DNA of 64,000 bases from Bacteroidales bacterium UBA2714. GTDB lineage: Bacteria; Bacteroidota; Bacteroidia; Bacteroidales; P3. This document shows positions 59,531 through 64,000 of the stretch, piece after piece. The notes below the pieces were generated by a model. That model was not told where the DNA came from and did not search any database. It saw nothing but the letters and a program-made list of their open reading frames with translations. Location of the stretch: assembly GCA_002354035.1 (NCBI GenBank), contig DEKU01000020.1:52335-116334 (forward strand), given 5' to 3'. Position 1 is the first letter of the stretch; the number at the start of each line of letters is the position of its first letter. Both the position numbers and the translations under genes were made by a program.

Positions 59531-59573
59531 AGCCAATCAGTTTAACCAGCAAAAATCTGTCAAGCGATTTCAG
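59366..59573. repeat. Degenerate spaced repeats, core CAAGC-ATTCAG
   Basis: GCCAAACAGTCAGGGCTG (59367-59384) recurs with two changes at 59448-59465. TGTCAAGCGATTCAG at 59494, TGACAAGCCAATCAG at 59526 and TGTCAAGCGATTTCAG at 59558 follow at 32-bp steps. Too short and irregular for CRISPR. Confidence 0.55.
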
Positions 59574-59592
59574 AAAAACACACCATGTCCGC

Positions 59593-59652
59593 CATTTAGT
59601 TTACATTTAGTTTCTATTTATCCTATGTTTTGTTTCTTGACAAGAGACAAAA
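59593..59652. repeat. 11-bp phased array with partial hairpin
   Basis: Units in register: CATTTAGTTTA, CATTTAGTTTC, TATTTATCCTA, TGTTTTGTTTC (59593-59636). Then TTTTGTTTCTTG-a-CAAGAGACAAAA (59628-59652), nearly the core of the inverted repeat at 31711. Confidence 0.65.
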
Positions 59653-59729
59653 TGGTGGCAAACAGCAAACGAACATCAGGCCAAAGAGAAGAGAAAAAGG
59701 TGGCAACAAAACCGCTGGAACAGCTGTAG

Positions 59730-59818
59730 AGTCAGGCCCGGAGGAGACAGAGCCGGGGTCAGTGAGAGTGGTCTGCACAAAGTCGAGGAGCTGGACGGGG
59801 GAGACGGCGGTGGAGGAA
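59730..59818 (-). pseudogene. Remnant of M16 peptidase gene 3' end
   Basis: On the minus strand this translates to TAVSPVQLLDFVQTTLTD and then a GPDS-like end, which matches the C-terminus of the M16 protein at 63415 (ATVTPAQLLDLAQTTLTD ... GP). The nucleotide match covers about 85 bp by eye, stops near the stop-codon position and is clearly imperfect (roughly three quarters). No M16 sequence is seen beyond it, so it is a fragment. Confidence 0.6.
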
Positions 59819-60113
59819 GGAGGAGGGAGGGAAGGAAGGGAATGAGGGAGAATGGGGTGGCGGTGATTTGGAGGGCTGGTTGTGGTCGAATGGCTGGGAC
59901 GGGTTGGAGGTGGCTTTTGTTCTCGTGGAGGGGTTGTTTTGCCGTTTGTTGCAGATGGGACAGTCTCGTGCAACCGCCGATAATCGCCCGCAAGTGGCTG
60001 GGACAGATACAGCTGTATGCTTTGCCTACAGAAAACAGAGCAATACAGCAACGCTCAGCAAGGGCAAAACATCAAAGCGAACGGCTTTTAGTACCTATTT
60101 TGAAAGAAATAAG

Positions 60114-60145
60114 TTTGCAGATATGGAAAAATAAAGTTATTTTTG
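60114..60145 (+). promoter_or_regulatory. Consensus promoter of the HD/GHKL gene
   Basis: TTTG (60114-60117), exactly 20 bp, then TATTTTTG (60138-60145): the full Bacteroidota consensus. Start of transcription near 60152, about 54 nt before the ATG at 60206. Confidence 0.75.
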
Positions 60146-60205
60146 CATTCTGTATTGTTCTTGGGAACAAGAGGATGATTCTGTTTTATTAAATTGATTC
60201 GCAAA

Positions 60206-63200
60206 ATGTTGGATACAAAGAACTACTCGCTCGAAAAGCATCTGGAAGCATTGTGTGCTGCCGATGCCGATTACACCCTGTTGCTCGACGCGTGGCGGTT
60301 GAACAAAAAAAATCTTCCCAATGCGTTGAGTACGATTGCTTCGTATTTCCCGAACTATAGTCGGCACGACGACAGCCATTCCATGACCCTGCTGGATAAT
60401 ATCCAGCGGCTGTTGGGGCGAGACAGAGTGGAGCGGCTTGGCCCTACCGATACATTCCTGCTATTGATGGGAGGATTGACGCACGACCTTGGCATGTATA
60501 TGTCCTACACCTTTTTGGAGGAGGAGTGGGATAAGCCGGGGATGGTGGATTTGTTGAGGACATACACGGCCAGTGCCGACAAGCAGATTGCTGCTGCGGC
60601 CAACTTGCTGTTGAAGCACAGACATTGTCCTAAAGAGCCGACAAAAAACTTCAAATGGGCATTGGAGTTGCGCAATGCTGTCACCCTGATTATTGCGCAG
60701 CAGATGCGCGGGGGGCATGGCGACAGGAGCAAGGACTATCTGAACCGAAAGGACAACCTGTTTGCCAAGATGGCACACGATTTCTACTGCGATGCCTTCC
60801 CGAAGCGGTATTTGTCGTTGCTGGCAGATGTGGCACACCTGCACGGCGCCGATTTCAAGGAGTTGATGTCGTTGCTCCCTCTGGAGGATGACGGATTGCG
60901 GGGCGACAAGGTGCATCCGCGTTTTATAGCTTGCATGATACGATTGGGCGATTTGCTCGATGTGGACAGCAATCGCTTCAACTCTTTCACGATGGCTACG
61001 TTGAAAGAGGTACCGGAATCCTCCATGGCGCATTTCGACAAGCACCAGTCCGTGAAACATCTGCTTATCTCGCCCAACGGGATAGAGGCAGAGCTGGACT
61101 GCCCCACGGATGCCTCATACCGCGTGGCCCGCGAGCTGTTCGACATGTTGGAGACAGAGGTGGAGAAACAGAGCCAAAACTGGAACCGCATAGCCCCTGG
61201 AGATTTGGGTGGCCTCCCCCCGGTGCTGCATAGCGATAAGATAAATATCTACTACAATGGGACGAAGACGCGCCCCGAGTTGCGGAATCTCCGTTTCGAC
61301 ATATCAAGCAAACGCACCTTCGAGATGTTGAAGGGGGGTGCTATTTATAGGAATCCTGGCCGGGTGTTTATCCGCGAGATTGTGCAAAACGCCTTGGATG
61401 CCACCAAATTGCAGATATGGAAGGACATGGATTACTACTTCCCATACCATCTGACCAACCCAGAACGTGACATTAAATCGGGTGCAGACATCAAGTTTGT
61501 GAGCGACGTACCGAAGTCTATCTATAATCGCTATCCGATAAATCTTAAAGTGGAATATGATGAGGAGAAGCAGGTGGTGCGGGTGATATGCGAGGATTGG
61601 GGGACAGGCATTTCGGAGGAGAGCCTGATAAGGATGACCAGTCAGGTGGGGGCCAGTCGCAAGGCAGACCAGAACTATAAGTCCATGGTAAATGAGATGC
61701 CGTATTTCCTGCAGCCGACTGCAGCATTCGGCTTGGGGCTGCAGACGGTCTTCTATGTTGCGAACGAGTTCATGGTCGACACCCATTATCCCGGAGAGCC
61801 GACCCGGAGGATTGTTTTCCGCTCCTCGGTGGATGGCAGTTTCTGCTCCATCGAGGAGGAGAATATCGGCTTCAAGCGTCAGACTGGGGACCCAGACCAG
61901 ACGAAGGATGTTGCCCACGGCACAACAGTCACCATCGAGATTGACATGGAACATTTCGGAGAGCTGTTTGAAATAGACGGGGAGGAACTTGAAGGATTAA
62001 AGAAAAATATGGAAAGTGTTCCCTATTATATAGTAGGTAAAGTGGAACAGTATATTAACAATACTTTTGAACATGTTGAAAGTGTACCTATTCATTATAC
62101 CTCGGCGTATCAGACAAAGGTGTTTGGTAAAGAGGGAAAGGATGATACATACGAAACATTTGTGGAGGAGGAGCATTTCAGAGTAGGTTGGAATAAGGAT
62201 GATGAGGGAGTTCTGATTTTCAATATCGAAGAGAATAGGTTCGGCTCTGAGGTGGTGGTATCTTTTGAATCGGATGACGATGATGATCATCAATATCTTC
62301 TCTTTCGGGATATACCAATAACGAGTCATCTTTTTGGCACATTTGAAAGAAAGTGGAGTCTATTTTGTAGGCAAGCGGACAAGTTTGTGACAATCTCGCG
62401 TGATAATCTGCTTCCACAAGGTGAGGATTGGTGTCAAAAAACATGGGAGGTGTTGCGTCCTGATGTTCTAAGGTTGGTATACTCAAAACTATTTGAAGCA
62501 TGCAAGAATGCCTGTGAAAACAATGATGAAAAAAAACATTATCTCCAAAAGCAGTATTATAACTTTTGTATAGTGAATTGGTCTTTGCCAAATCCACAAA
62601 ATGTGGATTACCATCCTTTAGATGATTATGAATTGGATAAAGAGGATTTCTTCAAAGTAAATGGCGATACTATAACGGCTAAACAGTTGTTTGAAACAAA
62701 GTCAGCAATGGTATATGACCGACGGATTGTTTTCAAAACAAAAGGTTTTTATTTGGTTGACAGGTCAAAGGTACTAAATGATTTTAAAAATAATACATCG
62801 CTATCTGAAGATATGGTGTGTTGTGAGTCTAAGGTGTTTCCTGAAAGTTTTGTTTGTAGTAGGATTATTGTTACCAAACGTTGTGAAGGATGGATCTTAG
62901 AGACAAAAGCTGAGGCTCCTCAACTTGTTGATATTAATAAACAATTCATTAAGGGATATGGTAAGCATAGTGCTTATAGTTTATTGCATGGCCTTAAAGA
63001 GTATGAGAAAATAGTAGTAAAGAAGGAGAAGGGCATACAACTGGGTTATTTCTTACCTCGCTATTGTAATTGCTGGATATACCCAATGCCAGTCCGTAAT
63101 GCAAAATTTGAAGATGCCGATGGAGGGAAATTAGGACGTGAGGAGATGAAGGAGAAACTGGAGAAGGAGTATATCAAGGAGTGGGTGCCTGAGTATTTGG

Positions 63201-63331
63201 TGAAGTTGATTCAGAAATACAATGCATTGAACAACGACAAGCTGACGAAGGAGGAGATATATGATGAGTATATACGCTTGATTCTTGATGTTCATTATGG
63301 CTATCAATCGCCTAAAGGTGAAGGGAAGTAG
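60206..63331 (+). CDS. HD-like domain plus GHKL (Hsp90-like) ATPase protein
   Basis: 1041 residues from the ATG at 60206 (TTG at 60194 rejected). N-terminal HD-type domain: HDDSH (54-58), LTHDLG (His93-Asp94), and IRLGDLLDVDSNRF with Asp249/Asp252. GHKL ATPase: N-box REIVQNALDATK (Glu391, Asn395), DWGTGIS (464-470) and AAFGLGLQTVFYVANEF (507-523). The C-terminal 450 residues are unrecognised, with an acidic patch (SDDDDDH). Such HD-plus-Hsp90 proteins are known among predicted conflict systems ('HD-CE' type). The 5' half is GC-rich like its neighbours; from about 61980 it is clearly AT-rich. Single gene with its own promoter and terminator. Confidence 0.75.
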   Translation: MLDTKNYSLEKHLEALCAADADYTLLLDAWRLNKKNLPNALSTIASYFPNYSRHDDSHSMTLLDNIQRLLGRDRVERLGPTDTFLLLMGGLTHDLGMYMSYTFLEEEWDKPGMVDLLRTYTASADKQIAAAANLLLKHRHCPKEPTKNFKWALELRNAVTLIIAQQMRGGHGDRSKDYLNRKDNLFAKMAHDFYCDAFPKRYLSLLADVAHLHGADFKELMSLLPLEDDGLRGDKVHPRFIACMIRLGDLLDVDSNRFNSFTMATLKEVPESSMAHFDKHQSVKHLLISPNGIEAELDCPTDASYRVARELFDMLETEVEKQSQNWNRIAPGDLGGLPPVLHSDKINIYYNGTKTRPELRNLRFDISSKRTFEMLKGGAIYRNPGRVFIREIVQNALDATKLQIWKDMDYYFPYHLTNPERDIKSGADIKFVSDVPKSIYNRYPINLKVEYDEEKQVVRVICEDWGTGISEESLIRMTSQVGASRKADQNYKSMVNEMPYFLQPTAAFGLGLQTVFYVANEFMVDTHYPGEPTRRIVFRSSVDGSFCSIEEENIGFKRQTGDPDQTKDVAHGTTVTIEIDMEHFGELFEIDGEELEGLKKNMESVPYYIVGKVEQYINNTFEHVESVPIHYTSAYQTKVFGKEGKDDTYETFVEEEHFRVGWNKDDEGVLIFNIEENRFGSEVVVSFESDDDDDHQYLLFRDIPITSHLFGTFERKWSLFCRQADKFVTISRDNLLPQGEDWCQKTWEVLRPDVLRLVYSKLFEACKNACENNDEKKHYLQKQYYNFCIVNWSLPNPQNVDYHPLDDYELDKEDFFKVNGDTITAKQLFETKSAMVYDRRIVFKTKGFYLVDRSKVLNDFKNNTSLSEDMVCCESKVFPESFVCSRIIVTKRCEGWILETKAEAPQLVDINKQFIKGYGKHSAYSLLHGLKEYEKIVVKKEKGIQLGYFLPRYCNCWIYPMPVRNAKFEDADGGKLGREEMKEKLEKEYIKEWVPEYLVKLIQKYNALNNDKLTKEEIYDEYIRLILDVHYGYQSPKGEGK

Positions 63332-63352
63332 TCTATAGGGCTTGACAATTCG

Positions 63353-63384
63353 CACAAGGCTGGGGTGATGGCTCCGGCTTTGTG
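63353..63384 (+). terminator. Terminator-type hairpin after the HD/GHKL gene
   Basis: CACAAGGCTGGGG / CTCCGGCTTTGTG stem with G-T pairs, followed by TGTTTT, 21 bp after the stop at 63331. Confidence 0.55.
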
Positions 63385-63414
63385 TGTTTTATGGGGTATG
63401 GGGATTGGAGTGAA

Positions 63415-64000
63415 TTAGGCAGGGCCGGCGGTGACGGTGGTGAGGTCGGTGAGGGTGGTTTGGGCGAGGTCGAGGAGCTGGGCGGGGGTGACGGTGGCGA
63501 TGGCGTCGAGGAGTTGGGCCGAGAGGCGTTCGTCGACGTCGGTTGCGACCATCTGGCGGTAGCGTTCGGAGATTTCGAAGGTACCGTCGATGCTGCGGAT
63601 GAAGTCGCCCATCATGTAGTTGCGCACGCGGTCGAGTTCGGCGTCGGCCACGGGCTGTTGGCGAAGGAGGTCGATTTCGCGGTTGATTTCGGCCACGGCG
63701 TCGGCGGTGGCGTCGGTGGCCACGTCGGCGGTGATGAAGAGGGCTATGCTGTTGCGGAATATCTGGGTCTGGCTGTAGATGCCGTAGGTGTAGCCTTTGT
63801 CCTCGCGGAGGTTGCTCATGAGGCGCGAGCCAAAATAGCCGCCGAGAATGGTGTTGAGGACCATGAAGCGGGCGTAGAGGGGGTTGTGCCAGGGGAAGGG
63901 GAGCAGACGGCCGATGCGGATGGTGGACTGGACGGCGGAGGGGAGCTGGACGTGGGCCGGGGCGGCGGGGGGCTGGGGGGAGACGAGGAGGAAATGGCGC
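63415..64000 (-). CDS. M16 family zinc peptidase, C-terminal part
   Basis: About 195 residues; the frame is open at the right edge and an internal Met at 63864 is not the start, as family sequence continues upstream (LLPFPWHNPLYARF). C-terminal M16 domain: MVLNTILGGYFGSRLMSNLREDKGYTYGIYSQ (split: NTILGGYFGSRL, LREDKGYTYGI), with R/Y residues that complete the active site of the partner domain. The zinc HxxEH would lie outside the window. The end TPAQLLDLAQTTLTDLTTVTAGPA is also found as a fragment near 59730. Confidence 0.92.
   Translation of the reverse strand, partial: RHFLLVSPQPPAAPAHVQLPSAVQSTIRIGRLLPFPWHNPLYARFMVLNTILGGYFGSRLMSNLREDKGYTYGIYSQTQIFRNSIALFITADVATDATADAVAEINREIDLLRQQPVADAELDRVRNYMMGDFIRSIDGTFEISERYRQMVATDVDERLSAQLLDAIATVTPAQLLDLAQTTLTDLTTVTAGPA

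Larger units (their letters stand above)
58973..60205. other. Long non-coding stretch before the HD/GHKL gene
   Basis: About 1.2 kb with no intact gene. In order: the carbamate kinase promoter, a GC-rich cluster of hairpins (59107-59250), a promoter-like box and possible small RNA (59355-59530), degenerate spaced repeats (59366-59573), an 11-bp array (59593-59636), a relic of an M16 protease 3' end (59730-59818), a purine-rich run, and the promoter of the next gene (60114-60145). Long open frames opposite to arcC are shadows. Confidence 0.6.

Noticed and set aside
59366..59573. Possible CRISPR array
   Set aside because: Repeat units are only about 15 bp, imperfect and few, and the spacers are not of CRISPR length; no cas gene in the window.
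59623..60051. 142-codon minus-strand frame covering the M16 relic
   Set aside because: Only about 30 residues resemble M16; the rest is Pro/Ser-rich with no family likeness, so it is treated as a relic within non-coding DNA.

Overview
The window looks like the chromosome of a Bacteroidota member, most likely order Bacteroidales. The evidence is: surface proteins with type IX secretion (T9SS) C-terminal signals (C10 proteases, and a PKD protein with a type B tail); many small outer-membrane beta-barrels, GLUG/fimbrillin-like lipoproteins and a patatin-barrel fusion; LytTR two-component regulation; and promoters that fit the Bacteroidota -7 box TAnnTTTG rather than the E. coli -10. Base composition is moderately GC-rich except where noted. 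I see no rRNA, tRNA, transposase or CRISPR array.

Layout. 0-3.8 kb (minus): pheT start (cut by the edge), a GT-C glycosyltransferase and glnS. 3.8-4.5 kb: non-coding, with 11-bp repeat arrays. 4.5-17.7 kb (minus): three paralogous outer-membrane barrels, an LEA14-like lipoprotein and the most unusual block: a tandemly duplicated three-gene cassette (C10 cysteine protease, a 66-67 residue peptide, a GLUG lipoprotein) forming a colinear six-gene run at 5987-16237. 17.8-26.2 kb (minus): a MATE transporter, then a probable operon of a coiled-coil lipoprotein, murL, murD, an M20 amidohydrolase and a C69 dipeptidase. murL-murD implies the alternative route to D-glutamate in peptidoglycan (L-Glu ligation followed by epimerisation). 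26.3-31.7 kb (plus): a barrel protein, an S41 protease, a pyruvate-phosphate-dikinase-like protein without the PEP/pyruvate barrel, and a PAP2 phosphatase. 31.8-38.8 kb (minus): a TolC/HlyD/two ABC-2 permease efflux set without an ATPase, followed by a LytS/LytTR pair. 39.0-42.4 kb: a large T9SS type-B surface protein.

42.4-45.4 kb (minus): dnaA, flavin reductase and a D-2-hydroxyacid dehydrogenase. 45.4-46.2 kb: an AT-rich divergent region between dnaA and serC. 46.2-49.3 kb (plus): serC-serA and an orphan ATP-grasp-like protein. 49.6-50.9 kb: a consensus promoter, a yybP-ykoY-type (Mn2+) riboswitch with an overlapping terminator, and terC. 51.0-54.6 kb (minus): endonuclease/phosphatase and patatin-barrel protein. 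54.7-59.0 kb (minus): carbamate kinase, a small membrane protein, ornithine carbamoyltransferase, an AspT-like transporter and a thioredoxin-like protein, consistent with citrulline use for ATP.

59.0-63.4 kb looks like an accessory island. It holds GC-rich hairpins, degenerate spaced repeats, an 11-bp array, a diverged remnant of the 3' end of the M16 protease gene found beyond the island, and a 1041-residue protein joining an HD-like domain to a GHKL (Hsp90-like) ATPase. The 3' half of that gene is clearly more AT-rich, suggesting a mosaic conflict or defence effector. The window ends inside the M16 peptidase gene. All functional names come from reading motifs by eye; no database search was run.
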